NCBI GenBank assembly: GCA_030531085.1
Contig: JAUNOM010000004.1
Coordinates: 1-64,000, forward strand
Reading direction: 5' to 3'
DNA length: 64,000 nucleotides
Source of the DNA: Prevotellaceae bacterium
GTDB lineage: Bacteria; Bacteroidota; Bacteroidia; Bacteroidales; Bacteroidaceae
Shown here one piece after another: positions 52,147-62,017 of the stretch. Position numbers and translations under genes: made by a program. The notes under the pieces were generated by a model. The model had not been told where the DNA came from. It worked only from the letters and a program-made list of their open reading frames with translations, and searched no databases. How positions within the stretch are numbered: the first letter of the stretch is position 1; every line of letters starts with the position of its first letter.

Positions 52147-52176
52147 CAAAGATACAAAAAAAATATAATCTACAAA
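52147..52176 (-). promoter_or_regulatory. Promoter of the HU gene
   Basis: On the minus strand TTTG (52173-52176), 18 nt, TATCTTTG (52147-52154). The start of transcription should fall near 52140, 38 nt before the ATG. Confidence 0.6.
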
Positions 52177-52246
52177 AATGTTTTGCTTATTTTTTGCCTT
52201 TTTGATTTGTAATTTATTGAAAATTAGCCATAATTTCATAAAAGCA

Positions 52247-52678
52247 TTATAAAAAAGCCATTGGTAGGAGATTGTTAATTCCGTCGACAGCAATTATGTC
52301 GTCAATGGATGACATAATGATTCTGATATCTTGTTTATAACGTTTTTCGCATTCTGCAATAGCTTGACGACACATACCACATGGAGTTATTATTTTATTT
52401 GTTATATTACCTTCTGCATCCCTTGCTGCAAGTGCTATAGATATAATAGGTGTATCAGGATATAGGTTTTGAGCAGTGGCAAGTGTTGTACGCTCTGCGC
52501 AGATGCCGACAGGATATGATACGTTCTCCTGGTTGGCTCCTTTTATTATCTTACCATTTTTTAGCAATACAGCAGCTCCCACGGCAAAATGACTATATGG
52601 GGAATAGGATAGATAGGTTGCACTTTGCGCCTGTTCTACCAGTATCCGGTCTTGTTGAGTTATTGCTTGTGTTATCAT
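52247..52678 (-). CDS. cdd: Cytidine deaminase
   Basis: Cdd converts cytidine and deoxycytidine to uridine forms for salvage. The zinc site is CAERTTLA (Cys and catalytic Glu, near residue 58) with PCGMCRQAIAEC (near residue 98); SYSPYSHFAVGAAVL and GANQENVSYPVGICAE are the substrate segments. The ATG at 52678 gives a 143-residue protein that starts 13 nt after the upstream gene ends. The longer frame to 52792 lies inside that gene and is rejected. Confidence 0.94.
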   Translation of the reverse strand: MITQAITQQDRILVEQAQSATYLSYSPYSHFAVGAAVLLKNGKIIKGANQENVSYPVGICAERTTLATAQNLYPDTPIISIALAARDAEGNITNKIITPCGMCRQAIAECEKRYKQDIRIIMSSIDDIIAVDGINNLLPMAFL

Positions 52679-52691
52679 ATCATATAGGTTT

Positions 52692-54158
52692 TTAGTTTTC
52701 CTTTGGAGTTTCAAAGCATCCCATATCAGGAAATTCGACATTGCGTGGTTTGCCGTTTCTGTCAAATGGAAGTGATGTTGCAGGATTTGCACTTTTTACT
52801 GCTTGAGATGAGGATTTTGGAGTGAAGTCATAGAAAAAGTTGTCTGTGTCAAACATAACAAAACTGTTACGTCCAGATGTCATTGTATCATTAGTATTCT
52901 CATATATACAGTTTACAAACATCAAGCTGTCCTTTGTCAAAGGTTTGGGAGTTCTTAACAATGAATTCTCTATGCGCACATTTAGTGTTGAATCTAATGT
53001 GCCACGAGACCAATAAATAACATCATCTTCATAACCTTTTATGATGCTGTTCTTTATATACATAGTTAGTGGCATATATATATTTGTCTTGGCATTGGCA
53101 AATGCTAAAGCTGGTCCGCGGTTTGCATCAAAGGGATAGTATTGTACCACTGTGCAGTTGTTTATGTTGACGTTGCCCCCTCTGAAAAACAGACAGGAAT
53201 CAATAGCGTTACTGATTTGTGAATTTTCAATAGATATATTGCAGTTCTCTGCCCATACACCGCTCCCCTTTAGATTGTGAATAGTGGAATTGGCGATGCT
53301 GAGTTTTGGACGTGTTGCGTTAACAGAGGAATCACATCTAAAAGCTGTACAGGCCCCATGCAGGTCTGTATACGTCATTGTATTATCGAAAGATGATGGA
53401 AGTATTCTTATACCTCCCCATTGTCCTGGATTATTGTCATAAGTCAGATTGCTTACCATTCTGTCAAGGCGGTCGCAACGTAATGTAATCTCGTTTCCTT
53501 GTTCGCCAAGAAGTTTTAATGTTCCTTCTACTCTTATGCCAGCATTATGATGAAAATACATGGTAGTGCCTGCTGCTATATTGAGAGTCGCATTTTCATT
53601 AACAGTTATACTGTCGTAAACGACTACTGGCTTGCCATGCAAATTGCTTATGGTTGTATCTTTGTTTACAATAAGGTTCCTCAGTATGAAAGCATCCCAT
53701 GACCATGCTTTTAAATTGACTTTTTGTTGTACCCCACTTTCCAATGTGAATATGAGATTATCAGATAATAGTTGTGGTAATGTCTTAAGGTTGTTAGCTG
53801 ATGTCAATTCTACAAAAACACGAAGGGAGTCGCCCTTACGTAGTTCTAAATCGTGTACTTGATAGCCAAGTTTTTCACTTAGATAAGTACCACATACATT
53901 TACCCTGAACCCTGTTTGGTTGCCATTCTCTAACCTCGCATTAACAATGCGTATTCCATCATTCGATTTATTATGTACTAAAAACTGTTTGTGTGGAGAT
54001 GGTACTGTGGAGAAAACCGTATCAAGGCTAAGCGTATCAACTTCAAATGTAAGTTGATTATATGGAGATGTTGAAAAAGAATCGTCATCAGAGCAGGATG
54101 CAAGAACAGACATGATATATGCGCAGAATATCGTTATATAGAGAATTTTTCTATTCAT
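52692..54158 (-). CDS. Lipoprotein with right-handed beta-helix repeats
   Basis: A 488-residue lipoprotein (lipobox SVLASC, Cys22, followed by SDDD). After an N-terminal beta domain (FSTVPSPHKQFLVHNKSNDG, SLRVFVELTS), residues of about 180-440 form irregular parallel beta-helix repeats: NENATLNIAAGTTMYFHHNAGIRV is read in parts, then PKLSIANSTIHNLKGSGVWA, CNISIENSQISNA and NINNCTVVQYY. Beta-helix folds often bind or cut polysaccharides, but no catalytic signature is visible. The tail RNVEFPDMGCFE is common in choice-of-anchor Bacteroidota proteins. It precedes cdd by 13 nt. Confidence 0.78.
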   Translation of the reverse strand: MNRKILYITIFCAYIMSVLASCSDDDSFSTSPYNQLTFEVDTLSLDTVFSTVPSPHKQFLVHNKSNDGIRIVNARLENGNQTGFRVNVCGTYLSEKLGYQVHDLELRKGDSLRVFVELTSANNLKTLPQLLSDNLIFTLESGVQQKVNLKAWSWDAFILRNLIVNKDTTISNLHGKPVVVYDSITVNENATLNIAAGTTMYFHHNAGIRVEGTLKLLGEQGNEITLRCDRLDRMVSNLTYDNNPGQWGGIRILPSSFDNTMTYTDLHGACTAFRCDSSVNATRPKLSIANSTIHNLKGSGVWAENCNISIENSQISNAIDSCLFFRGGNVNINNCTVVQYYPFDANRGPALAFANAKTNIYMPLTMYIKNSIIKGYEDDVIYWSRGTLDSTLNVRIENSLLRTPKPLTKDSLMFVNCIYENTNDTMTSGRNSFVMFDTDNFFYDFTPKSSSQAVKSANPATSLPFDRNGKPRNVEFPDMGCFETPKEN

Positions 54159-54180
54159 TGTTATTTAGTTGTGGCAAATA

Positions 54181-55539
54181 TTAGAAATTATGATTGTTAT
54201 TCTCTTCTATATAACGTAAAGTCAACACATTTATTGTATTATCTGTACATGAGGCATATTGAGAAGTTCTTAAACCTACAACCCATACAATTACTCCATT
54301 GGAATCTTCTACTACCAACTGTCTGCAACGTTGAAAGTAATTCCGTTTGCAATCTGTAAGGTAGTCGCTGAGTAATTTCTTACCTTTCATTCCAAAAGGG
54401 GAAAATCTGTCTCCCTTACGGATTGGACGTATTGTAATAGGGAAGGCTACTTTTGAAGCGTCAAGTGTTACTTCGTATTGTTTACGTGAGGGCTTGAAAT
54501 CGTCTTGTCGTTTTATTACATTGACGCCAATGCATGCTTGACCGTTATTGTATATATATGTACCAGCTTCAGGAATGCGTAATGATGGTAATTGTCTATT
54601 ATGTTCTATAGCCTCTATAAGTAGATTACCTCTGTCTGATGCCAGTATATGTGTTGCAGAATGCCATGTTTTACCAGATGGCGCATGAATGTTTGCAAAT
54701 ATTACAGAAACCTGTTGAGGGGTAAATCCGTATTGTGTTAATATGGAGAAAAAAACCTGCTTAGGGGAAGGGTTAAGCTGTAGGTTGTTGATGTTTATTG
54801 CTATGCCATTGTCATGAGTTGTTACGCACTGCTTGATGGATGTGTTTACAGCATTATCTACAATCTTTACGGTTTCTGCAATGTTTTGTGCAGTACGGCT
54901 TATGTTGGCTTTTACAGCAGGATTGATGCTTTCCAATAAAGGGATAACATTCAATCGTAGGTTGTTACGTTGTACATCATCTTTTAAATTGGAACTGTCC
55001 GTTATGTACGCCTGCTTATGTTGCGTAAGAAATGCTACAATTTCTTCTTTGCTGGCACTTAATAAAGGGCGTATTATGTAACCATTCTTTGGCTTTATTC
55101 CTTCAAGACCATGTATGCCTGTTCCACGTATCAAATTAAGTAATATGGTCTCTACGTTGTCATCTCTATGATGCGCAACTATGATGCTACTTGCACCTAT
55201 AGCTTTTCGTAATTGTTCAAAATATGAGTATCGCAAATTACGTGCGGCCATCTCAACACTAATTTTATGCAGGATGGAATAGGTGAGAGTATCAAAGTGT
55301 GTAAGATGTAATTCAACACCAAGTTTCTTGCATAAGTCTTTACAGAATTGCTCATCACGTTCACTTTCCTCACCACGCAATTTGAAATTGCAGTGTGCAG
55401 CGTGTACTTTATATCCTAACATTAGCATAACTCTAAGCAGGCATACTGAGTCCGCACCTCCAGACAGCGCTACGATATGTAGTTCTTCTTTGCATAAAAG
55501 ATTATTGGTGGCAATGTATTTCTTAATCTTGTTAAGCAT
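54181..55539 (-). CDS. tilS: tRNA(Ile)-lysidine synthase TilS
   Basis: TilS adds lysine to C34 of the CAU-anticodon tRNA(Ile) so that it reads AUA. The N-type ATP pyrophosphatase loop is VALSGGADSVCLL (23-35), followed by AAHCNFKLRGEESERDEQF and the HHRDDNVETILLNLIRGTG motif (about 121-139). The C-terminal TilS domain is present (IRPIRKGDRFSPFGMKGKK). Length 452 is normal. It begins a minus-strand pair with the beta-helix lipoprotein, 22 nt away. Confidence 0.95.
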   Translation of the reverse strand: MLNKIKKYIATNNLLCKEELHIVALSGGADSVCLLRVMLMLGYKVHAAHCNFKLRGEESERDEQFCKDLCKKLGVELHLTHFDTLTYSILHKISVEMAARNLRYSYFEQLRKAIGASSIIVAHHRDDNVETILLNLIRGTGIHGLEGIKPKNGYIIRPLLSASKEEIVAFLTQHKQAYITDSSNLKDDVQRNNLRLNVIPLLESINPAVKANISRTAQNIAETVKIVDNAVNTSIKQCVTTHDNGIAININNLQLNPSPKQVFFSILTQYGFTPQQVSVIFANIHAPSGKTWHSATHILASDRGNLLIEAIEHNRQLPSLRIPEAGTYIYNNGQACIGVNVIKRQDDFKPSRKQYEVTLDASKVAFPITIRPIRKGDRFSPFGMKGKKLLSDYLTDCKRNYFQRCRQLVVEDSNGVIVWVVGLRTSQYASCTDNTINVLTLRYIEENNNHNF

Positions 55540-55578
55540 TTGGTTATGAATATTTAATTATGACATGGAGTTGTTTGT

Positions 55579-56754
55579 CTATTCAACAAAGAGTACCAGC
55601 CCTTTAAGATATTCTCCTTCTGGATGATAAATATTTATAGGATGGTCTGCTGGTTGGTGCAGTTGATGTAGTATACGTACTTTACGTCCTGCCAATGCGG
55701 CAGCAGTAAAGACTGCATTGCGGAAATTGTCTTTAGTAACCACCTGTGAGCAAGAGAAAGTGAATAAAATACCACCTGATTTTATCTTCTCAAAAGCCTT
55801 AACATTAAGACGGGTGTATCCTTTTAACGCATTATGTAATGCTGCACGATGTTTGGCAAATGCAGGTGGATCAAGGATTATAATATCATAGTTGGAACCT
55901 GCACGTTCAAGATATTTGAAAGCATCTTCGCAGAAAGCCTTATGCCGTTCGTCATTAGGGAAGTTCAATTCTACATTCTTTGTTGTCAGTTCTATAGCTT
56001 TAGCAGAACTGTCTACAGAATGAACCAGTTTTGCCCCACCACGCATGGCATAAAAAGAGAATCCGCCTGTATAGCAGAACATATTTAATACACTTTTGCC
56101 TTTTGCGTACTGTTCAAGGAGTGAACGGTTTTCGCGTTGATCAACAAAGAAGCCGGTTTTCTGCCCACGCAGCCAGTCTACATGGAATTTCAAACCATTC
56201 TCTAACGCGACATTTTCTTCTGTACCTCCATATATAAAGCCATTCTCCTGGCCAAGTTCTGCTTTAAAAGGAAGGGTCGTCTCACTTTTGTAATATACAT
56301 TTTCTATACGATGGCCCATGACTTTAACAAGTTCTTTTGCTATAGCATTCCGACATATATGCATACCTACACTGTGGGCCTGCATCACAGCTGTTTTCCC
56401 ATAACAGTCTATGATAAGACCGGGAAGATTGTCCCCCTCTCCGTGAACCAGACGATACGTATTGTTATGTGAGTTGTCTGCTATTCCGATGCTGATACGC
56501 ATTTGTAGTGCTATTTTGAGACAATGGTACCAAAATTGTGTGTCAATTAGTTTGTCTTCAAATGTGAGTATACGTACTGCTATGCTTCCTATCTGATAGT
56601 GTCCTCTGCCTAAGAATTTACCATTATTAGAAAGTACATCTACAATATCACCTTCTGCAATTCCATCGTCCATGTGTTGTATTGCACCTGAAAATACCCA
56701 TGGATGAAAACGTTTCAGGCTTTCTTCTTTACCGCGTTTTAAATATATGTTCAT
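55579..56754 (-). CDS. RlmI-like 23S rRNA cytosine methyltransferase
   Basis: A 391-residue class I SAM-dependent rRNA methyltransferase with an N-terminal PUA domain (LKRGKEESLKRFHPWVFSGAI; EGDIVDVLSNNGKFLGRG). The SAM site is SVLNMFCYTGGFSFYA (about 220-235), and catalytic motifs DPPAFAK (about 297-303) and FTFSCSQVV carry the Cys expected for 5-methylcytosine formation, as in RlmI. The methylated position is inferred from the family only. The upstream exonuclease gene ends 23 nt before its ATG. Confidence 0.88.
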   Translation of the reverse strand: MNIYLKRGKEESLKRFHPWVFSGAIQHMDDGIAEGDIVDVLSNNGKFLGRGHYQIGSIAVRILTFEDKLIDTQFWYHCLKIALQMRISIGIADNSHNNTYRLVHGEGDNLPGLIIDCYGKTAVMQAHSVGMHICRNAIAKELVKVMGHRIENVYYKSETTLPFKAELGQENGFIYGGTEENVALENGLKFHVDWLRGQKTGFFVDQRENRSLLEQYAKGKSVLNMFCYTGGFSFYAMRGGAKLVHSVDSSAKAIELTTKNVELNFPNDERHKAFCEDAFKYLERAGSNYDIIILDPPAFAKHRAALHNALKGYTRLNVKAFEKIKSGGILFTFSCSQVVTKDNFRNAVFTAAALAGRKVRILHQLHQPADHPINIYHPEGEYLKGLVLFVE

Positions 56755-56777
56755 GTTTAGTTATATTTTCTTGTTAA

Positions 56778-57413
56778 TTACTCCTGTTCCGGTTCTGGTA
56801 CTATTATTAACTTATAATCTTTTGTTTCTTTCAGCCTGAGATACTCTTTATATAATTTAATACAGGCCCAAGCGTCCGTTGCCGCATATAGTTTCTGTTT
56901 ATCAGTTAGCACATCGCTTTCCCAATTACTGAGCTGCTCTCGTTTGGATATTCTCTCGCCAAATAGATTGGCATAGAGTTTAGCCAGACTCTTATCCTCT
57001 ATACCCAATTCTTTCATGTGTTCCTGCAATTCAAAAAATCCTTGTGGATTGAAATTGCCACGTTTATGTAAGGAATTGATATCGTCATGCCATGATAACC
57101 CAATCTTTGGTATAACGGTGGTTTCCATTAATCTTATTATAGCAGGACATAGTCCTATTCGGTTCAGACGAAAAAGAAAACAAATATCTTCTGTACATAC
57201 CTGCAATAATGCAACCTTATTTTGACGGCCACGTTTAAAGACGGGCTTGGTTTCAGTGTCAAATCCTAATATATTAGACTTAAGCAAATAATTAACGGCC
57301 TTTTCCGCTTCACCTGCAGTCAATATTACAACAATCCTTCCAGGAAAGGTTACTTTTGGGAGGGTAGGGATGAGTTTCTTATCGTATTTAGAATATAACG
57401 TCTTTGTTAGCAT
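56778..57413 (-). CDS. DEDDy 3'-5' exonuclease (RNase D-like)
   Basis: A 211-residue exonuclease of the DnaQ-like DEDDy group. The four acidic residues and Tyr are visible: Asp52 and Glu54 in LGFDTETKP, Asp in LSWHDDINSLHKRG, and Tyr plus Asp in LYAATDAWACIKLY. It lacks the HRDC domains of full-size RNase D, as is typical of the short Bacteroidota proteins. The substrate, RNA or DNA, is not determined. It lies in a run of RNA-processing genes between an M48 peptidase (9 nt) and the RlmI-like gene. Confidence 0.9.
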   Translation of the reverse strand: MLTKTLYSKYDKKLIPTLPKVTFPGRIVVILTAGEAEKAVNYLLKSNILGFDTETKPVFKRGRQNKVALLQVCTEDICFLFRLNRIGLCPAIIRLMETTVIPKIGLSWHDDINSLHKRGNFNPQGFFELQEHMKELGIEDKSLAKLYANLFGERISKREQLSNWESDVLTDKQKLYAATDAWACIKLYKEYLRLKETKDYKLIIVPEPEQE

Positions 57414-57422
57414 AGTATATAG

Positions 57423-58433
57423 TTAAAATTGCTCTAAGATGGCAATGCGTTTACGCGTGTCAGGGTGAGTGCTGAACATATTGTTTATGAATCCCATTAC
57501 ACCCGAAGTTAAACTCTGTGGATGAATGATGAACATTTGTGCCACATCATCACGATGAATTCCCTGTAACCCAGGGTCATTGGATATTTTCTTTAATGCG
57601 GAAGCTAAAGCCAAAGGGCTTCCGCATAATTCTGCACCACCGGCATCTGCCATATATTCGCGTTTGCGACTGATAGCAAAGCGAGTAAGTAATGTAAATA
57701 TGTATGCAATAGCGCAACAGATAACTCCTACGAACATTACCACAATCATGCTTACATGATTGTCACCTTCTTTGTCATTTCGTCGGGAAGAATACATTCC
57801 ACCAAAAAACATTGAGTTATACAACATTTGCATAATAAGACTCATGACTGTTGAAATGATGCCAACAAATATAATGCTTGTAATCAGTAGTCTTGTATCA
57901 TGATTACGGATATGTGTAAGTTCGTGGCCTATCACTCCTGCCAATTCATCGTCATTCAGCAGTTGCAGTAATCCTGTTGTCACTGTAACTGTATATGTCT
58001 TTGTGTTTATTCCACTTGCAAAGGCATTTAGTTGCGGATCGTTGATAATGTTTATCTTTGGCATATCCATTCCGCATGACATACATAGATTCTCAACTAT
58101 ATTGTATACTCTTGGATTATCTTTACGTGCTAAAGGTTGTGCTCCTGTAGCTGATTGGATCATGGATGTATTAGCAAAATATGCTATTATGAACCAAATG
58201 CCCACCCCTCCAATTATCCATGGTAATGCTTGCATGAAGTGGTAGTTCACTATCATTGTGTCCAGTTCATGAACGTACTCCCCGTTTTGATTGTAGTATC
58301 CTCCACCAAGATAATTAATAATGGCAAGAAATACCCATACCATTGCAAGGATGATACAAGGAAAGGCAATAAGCAATAATATGCTAAGCCTGTTGTTGCG
58401 GTTTATTTGTGTCTGTAGTCCTACGTATTGCAT
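57423..58433 (-). CDS. M48-family membrane zinc metallopeptidase (HtpX-like)
   Basis: A 336-residue integral membrane protease. Two hydrophobic segments precede the zinc motif VIGHELTHIRNHD (about 164-176), two more follow (about 183-205 and 230-250), and the third ligand lies in KREYMADAGGAEL. NAFASGINTKTYTVTVTTGLL is the conserved strand before the active site. HtpX-type enzymes degrade damaged membrane proteins. The nearest upstream gene is lemA; M48 peptidase and LemA genes often occur together, which supports a functional pairing. A 15-bp hairpin lies between them. Confidence 0.9.
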   Translation of the reverse strand: MQYVGLQTQINRNNRLSILLLIAFPCIILAMVWVFLAIINYLGGGYYNQNGEYVHELDTMIVNYHFMQALPWIIGGVGIWFIIAYFANTSMIQSATGAQPLARKDNPRVYNIVENLCMSCGMDMPKINIINDPQLNAFASGINTKTYTVTVTTGLLQLLNDDELAGVIGHELTHIRNHDTRLLITSIIFVGIISTVMSLIMQMLYNSMFFGGMYSSRRNDKEGDNHVSMIVVMFVGVICCAIAYIFTLLTRFAISRKREYMADAGGAELCGSPLALASALKKISNDPGLQGIHRDDVAQMFIIHPQSLTSGVMGFINNMFSTHPDTRKRIAILEQF

Positions 58434-58455
58434 TTTATAGCATTTTATAAATATG

Positions 58456-58493
58456 ATTATGTGCTAATCATTATAATTTGATTAGCACATAAT
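58456..58493 (-). terminator. Hairpin between lemA and the M48 peptidase gene
   Basis: ATTATGTGCTAATCA (58456-58470) pairs perfectly with TGATTAGCACATAAT (58479-58493) around an 8-nt A+T loop. Without a strong U tract on the minus strand it may only lower expression of the peptidase gene relative to lemA, or stabilise an mRNA end. Confidence 0.6.
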
Positions 58494-58557
58494 AAAGACA
58501 TACTTTATAACACCAGTATAATCAATATACATTTATATAAAGTCGCTTTAAGTTCAT

Positions 58558-59121
58558 TTAGAAAGAAATAGTTGGAGCTTTCTCTACAATATCTCTTTCT
58601 TCTTTAGCTATTTCAAACATTGGCTCTGTATGGAAGCCAAACATACTTGCGAGTATGTTAGCAGGGAAAGATTGTACTGCAGTGTTCAACTCCTTGGTTG
58701 ACGAATTAAAGAATCTGCGTGTTGCTGCAAGTTTATTCTCAATGTCGGACAATTCTCCTTGAAGCTGGATGAAGTTTTGGTTTGCCTTTAAGTCAGGATA
58801 AGCTTCCATACTTACCTTCAATCCTGCAAGTGCACTTGACAGTTGTGACTCTGCTGATATCTTGTCATTAATACCAGTAGCGCTCATAGCCGCGGTACGC
58901 GCTGCCGTTACCCTTTCCAACAGTTCACGTTCGTGTGTAGCGTACCCTTTTACTGTTGCTACAAGTTGTGGTACAAGATCGTAACGTTGGCGAAGTTGTA
59001 CGTCTATATTGGCAAATGCATTCTCGCGATTATTACGCAGATTCACTAAATTGTTATATATGCTAACAGCCCAAATGGCTATGATAATAACAACGATTAA
59101 AATTATGACTCCTGTACTCAT
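58558..59121 (-). CDS. LemA-family membrane-anchored protein
   Basis: A 187-residue LemA protein: one N-terminal membrane helix (VIILIVVIIIAIWAVSIY, about 5-22), then the family signature YNNLVNLRNNRENAFANIDV and QLRQRYDLVPQLVATVKGYA, and long helices forming a coiled bundle facing outward or the periplasm. The ending PMFEIAKEERDIVEKAPTISF is the usual LemA tail. The molecular role is not settled in the literature. It is followed by an M48 peptidase gene, a frequent pairing. Confidence 0.93.
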   Translation of the reverse strand: MSTGVIILIVVIIIAIWAVSIYNNLVNLRNNRENAFANIDVQLRQRYDLVPQLVATVKGYATHERELLERVTAARTAAMSATGINDKISAESQLSSALAGLKVSMEAYPDLKANQNFIQLQGELSDIENKLAATRRFFNSSTKELNTAVQSFPANILASMFGFHTEPMFEIAKEERDIVEKAPTISF

Positions 59122-59144
59122 TCTTTTATAATAAAATTAGTTTC

Positions 59145-61760
59145 TTATTTAATGTCTCTGTTTATATATTTCTTTCCTTTTATAATCTTGATACCATTGA
59201 ATTCCTTTCCTACTTCCTGGCCATATATATTGTATACCTTGTTATTGGTTACAGGCTTTAAAGTATTTCCTGGTTGTTGTATACCTGTAGGAATATTACT
59301 ACCGTCAATATATGAGCCTTCATTTACAAAGAACAGATTAATGGAAGATGGTGAGGTCGCTATGGTCTTGGTGTAAGAATACTCATAAACTTTTCCGGTC
59401 AGGGTGGTTATTGTGGACTTCATTGTGAAAATTCCTGACGCATTGTACTCCACTGTCATCTGTACTAACGACTGGTCCATATCCGTTGTGAAAGTATCCC
59501 AGTTAAAGTTACTGCTGCATCCGTTGTTACTGCTGCTTGTATTATCCCAATTATCACATCTAATGCCGAAGTACTCCGTATAGTCATTACCTCCATGAGT
59601 GGTGTTCGCACCATACAGACACCAGTTGTTCCAGTTATTCTTCTTGGAACTATAGTTGTAGAACTTGAATTCTATGCTTTCTCCTTTGTTCAGACTATAG
59701 TCTTTCGTAGAGAAATTAGTCCACCATGCAGAGGTGGTGTTCTTATTTGTAGACATAGGATAATAGACAGGTGTCGCTGGCTGTTCTCCTTTCTTCATCG
59801 TGTATTTAATATAAGGCCCTGCAGTATAGAAATAGTTTCCACTCTCAAGCTTTATATTAACACTGATCCTATGTCCGTCTTCTGTCGGTGTAAATATACC
59901 ACTTTCTGAAAGAGTCTCGCTGTCCGGCTCTTTTGTCGTGGTGTTAATTGCTGTAAATGTTGATATCACATTATCAACAACGGGTGCGCTGCTTGATATT
60001 GTGTTTGATGATGTAAGATAATCTGTAACAATACTATTGTATGCAGAAGCCACAGCAGCCTTTGGGTGATATTTGTAAAGCCACATTGGAACTCCAGTGT
60101 TGCTCACTGCGGTGAAACACATTGCAGGCATATCTGTGTATCCGTCAACATTCTGGTTCATTGCCACTCCATAATAAGTGACACCTCCTATTACAAGCCT
60201 TACAAAAGACTTGTTTTCGGCTGTGTATTGCCATGTGCCAGTTCTGTCACCGCTTATTTTTCCATCGGCAGTCAGTTTCACTGTCAATGGTGTCGCCTCT
60301 GCCATATTAGAGTGGTCAAGTCTATATGGATGGATTAGCAGTTTATATACTCCTGCAATACTGTCAGCTGAAAAAAGCTGCTTGCTTTCTATTATAGATT
60401 GTGTAGTCTGTTTTCCTGTATATTTGAAAGGTGAAGATACCAACCACCCTTTTTCATTTACAAATAGCTGTCTTGTACGGACAAGGTGTCCAAATGTGCC
60501 ATCATTGAATTTCGTATGGTAAACTACGAAAGCGTCACCATCCTTGTCTACGATAGCAGAATTATGACCTTCAGCGCATTCCCCGACTGTCATTGTACCC
60601 CAATTGTTCATAGCGCCAATAATCTTCATGCCTTTATTGGTCCTGGCATTGGGCCCGTAGTTTAACACGTATGATGTATAGAGGGCTGAATTGCCAGAAG
60701 CGTCCACATACGGTCCGTCCGGATTAGAGGAACGGAATATACGCATTTCATAACCTCCATCAGGATCAAATGCTCCATAACTCATGAATAGATAATAGTA
60801 ATCTCCAATCTTTTCTATGTAAGAGCCTTCGCCTGACACGTATGCGCCACCTGCAATGAGCTTTCCGAAATATGGATCACTCGTATATCCTGTATAACGT
60901 GCTCCATTGGGTGCTGTACCAGAGTATGTTGCAGGGGAATATGTGTATGTGTAGTCACGTAATCCTGTATCCTTGTTCAGCTTTAACATAAATATGCCGC
61001 CTGACCAAGAACCGTATGACATCCACAGTTCTCCCTGCTCATCAAAAAACACGCAAGGGTCAATACAGTTGGGCCACAGGTTTCCCCATGCGTTTGTCCT
61101 GTATCGTGCAGGAAGAGAAGTTTGCTCACCCAGTACAAGTTCAAGGTCTGTATCTTTGTATGAAACACTCTTTTGTGAGTAGGTCTGTCCGTTAAAGCCG
61201 CTGAATACTATAGGTCCTTGGTATTTAAACGGGCCTTTAGGGCTATCTGAGGTTAACATGATTATAACAGAGGCCCAATTCTCACCGTTTAAAGACAAAT
61301 ACATACACCATTTGTTCATGTTTGGATTGTATATCATGTCTGGAGCCCACATATTTCCATTTATCCATTCAGTCTGTGACTTTGTTGAATATGTAGAGCA
61401 AAAGGCACCAGCATCAAATGAACCTAACGTCTCTGATGATGTTATGCCATTACGTGTAACTTGTACTGTATGTGTAGGATTGGAGGCAAAAGCCTTGTCT
61501 GTAGAAGTGTTAAATACAGACGAATTGTTTAAGCCTGTAAAAGATACAAGTTGCGTACTTGAGGCCAAACCCATGTGTGAACCAACGATATAATATGTGT
61601 TGTCACTGTGATTGTACACAACAGACGGGTCATGTATGGACACTGCTGTATTATTACTTGGCTTATACATATTCTTCATCTCGTTGGCCGTGAGCTTTGT
61701 CTGCGCCATGATGCCGATGGATGCAAAACATGCAAGGGATATTAGTATGTTTTTTTTCAT
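59145..61760 (-). CDS. Secreted GH43-family arabinanase/arabinosidase
   Basis: An 871-residue secreted glycoside hydrolase. After a signal peptide (NILISLACFASIGIMAQ, 3-19), a five-bladed GH43 catalytic domain spans about 38-460: VSIHDPSVVYNHSDNTYYIVG supplies the catalytic-base Asp, WAPDMIYNPNMNKWCMYLS the pKa-modulating Asp, and SGEGSYIEKIGDYYYLFMSYG the acid Glu (segments quoted in part). A second domain (about 465-575) is like the C-terminal module of endo-arabinanases; 600-800 looks like an additional beta module. The C terminus, VYNIYGQEVGKEFNGIKIIK, is the Prevotella-type tail linked to type IX secretion. The product probably cuts alpha-1,5-arabinan. Confidence 0.85.
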   Translation of the reverse strand: MKKNILISLACFASIGIMAQTKLTANEMKNMYKPSNNTAVSIHDPSVVYNHSDNTYYIVGSHMGLASSTQLVSFTGLNNSSVFNTSTDKAFASNPTHTVQVTRNGITSSETLGSFDAGAFCSTYSTKSQTEWINGNMWAPDMIYNPNMNKWCMYLSLNGENWASVIIMLTSDSPKGPFKYQGPIVFSGFNGQTYSQKSVSYKDTDLELVLGEQTSLPARYRTNAWGNLWPNCIDPCVFFDEQGELWMSYGSWSGGIFMLKLNKDTGLRDYTYTYSPATYSGTAPNGARYTGYTSDPYFGKLIAGGAYVSGEGSYIEKIGDYYYLFMSYGAFDPDGGYEMRIFRSSNPDGPYVDASGNSALYTSYVLNYGPNARTNKGMKIIGAMNNWGTMTVGECAEGHNSAIVDKDGDAFVVYHTKFNDGTFGHLVRTRQLFVNEKGWLVSSPFKYTGKQTTQSIIESKQLFSADSIAGVYKLLIHPYRLDHSNMAEATPLTVKLTADGKISGDRTGTWQYTAENKSFVRLVIGGVTYYGVAMNQNVDGYTDMPAMCFTAVSNTGVPMWLYKYHPKAAVASAYNSIVTDYLTSSNTISSSAPVVDNVISTFTAINTTTKEPDSETLSESGIFTPTEDGHRISVNIKLESGNYFYTAGPYIKYTMKKGEQPATPVYYPMSTNKNTTSAWWTNFSTKDYSLNKGESIEFKFYNYSSKKNNWNNWCLYGANTTHGGNDYTEYFGIRCDNWDNTSSSNNGCSSNFNWDTFTTDMDQSLVQMTVEYNASGIFTMKSTITTLTGKVYEYSYTKTIATSPSSINLFFVNEGSYIDGSNIPTGIQQPGNTLKPVTNNKVYNIYGQEVGKEFNGIKIIKGKKYINRDIK

Positions 61761-61819
61761 AATGTGGAATAAAAAAGTTCAAAAACGCTAAATATATACC
61801 ATTGTATATAAATCCGCAA

Positions 61820-61851
61820 CAAATTTACGCTTTTTATTCTAAACTGACAAA
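61820..61851 (-). promoter_or_regulatory. Promoter of the GH43 gene
   Basis: On the minus strand TTTG (61848-61851), 20 nt, TAAATTTG (61820-61827), about 60 nt before the ATG at 61760. Confidence 0.65.
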
Positions 61852-61898
61852 CATTTCATGTCTTTATTTAATTTTATATGCAAAAAACACTGTCAATG

Positions 61899-61930
61899 GT
61901 TGTTAGAATGAAATAAAATCACTAAATTTG
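61899..61930 (+). promoter_or_regulatory. Promoter of the GH51 gene
   Basis: TAAATTTG (61923-61930) with GTTG (61899-61902) 20 nt upstream as an imperfect -33 element. The leader would be about 80 nt. It is back to back with the GH43 promoter. Confidence 0.55.
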
Positions 61931-62017
61931 CCATTAAAATTATGTAAAGCATATCTGTTATCCGTATATAGATTTACATATAACTAAATATTTCAAACTA
62001 ACCGAAAATCATTAACA

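Noticed and set aside
52679-52792. Longer cytidine deaminase frame
   Set aside because: The extra 38 codons lie inside the coding region of the upstream beta-helix lipoprotein, and the 143-residue form matches the family.
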